Below, piece after piece: positions 5,350 to 5,441 of a DNA stretch of 5,441 nt. The notes beneath the pieces are model-generated. The model had not been told where the DNA came from. It made no database searches and saw only the letters and a program-made list of their open reading frames with translations. The number at the start of each line of letters is the position of its first letter. The stretch's first letter is position 1. The DNA is from Desulfocapsa sp. (lineage in GTDB: Bacteria > Desulfobacterota > Desulfobulbia > Desulfobulbales > Desulfocapsaceae), in assembly GCA_020717935.1 (NCBI GenBank), contig DYDK01000128.1, positions 1-5,441 on the forward strand, in the 5' to 3' direction. The position numbers were made by a program, and so were the translations under genes.

Positions 5350-5441
5350 GGATTTATAAGGAGCCTCTTGCAAAATGATCTTTTCGCCCAAACTCTTCGT
5401 TATGCTCAAAATTTTATCCTCGGAATATCAACTATATGCCT
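5350..5441. other. Right-edge non-coding stretch, possible repeat end
   Basis: The sequence from GGAGCCTCTTGCAAAATGAT (about 5360) to the window end shows no start codon with ribosome-binding site and no recognisable protein. It looks like the outer end of an interspersed element or inverted-repeat terminus of the kind found in repeat-rich Desulfobacterota genomes. That impression is from memory, and no second copy exists in this window. The open frame that extends the lipoprotein upstream into this stretch starts with TTG and is not believable as its N-terminus. Confidence 0.25.

Overview
The window suggests a chromosomal stretch of a mid-GC Gram-negative bacterium. Compact gene spacing, a lipobox-bearing solute-binding protein and a thiL gene fit this. 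The style of the hypothetical proteins and intergenic repeats looks like Desulfobacterota (for example Desulfobulbales). That placement is inference; nothing here proves the taxon. No rRNA, tRNA, CRISPR array, transposase or phage gene is visible.

Layout. Positions 1-260 are non-coding. They hold an AT-rich left edge, a perfect 15-bp inverted repeat (67-114), the first copy of a structured dispersed repeat (about 80-168), and the ribosome-binding site of the first gene. A plus-strand cluster follows: a membrane-anchored DUF3352-like protein of 576 aa built from two similar halves (261-1991), a 124-aa protein of unknown function (2022-2396), and thiL, thiamine-monophosphate kinase (2393-3427). 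The 124-aa gene overlaps thiL by four bases (ATGA), so those two are probably translationally coupled. The 273-bp gap at 3428-3700 separates thiL from a convergent gene and carries the second copy of the dispersed repeat.

On the minus strand lie a dCMP deaminase (start at 4216, stop at 3701) and, upstream of it, a lipoprotein of the family-3 extracellular solute-binding type (about 5301 to 4405). The 188 bp between them contain a plausible extended -10 promoter, a 12-nt direct repeat and a hairpin in the expected leader, so the deaminase probably has its own promoter. The last 90 bases (5350-5441) hold no convincing gene and may be the edge of another repeated element.

The genes do not form an obvious single pathway. 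ThiL makes thiamine diphosphate, dCMP deaminase makes dUMP for thymidylate synthesis, and the lipoprotein would bind a small polar ligand in the periplasm. I see no clear new defence or mobile system. The points most worth a second look are the dispersed structured repeat with its local 16-nt duplication, the close resemblance of the deaminase to the eukaryotic enzyme, the structured leader ahead of that gene, and the internal duplication of the 576-aa protein.
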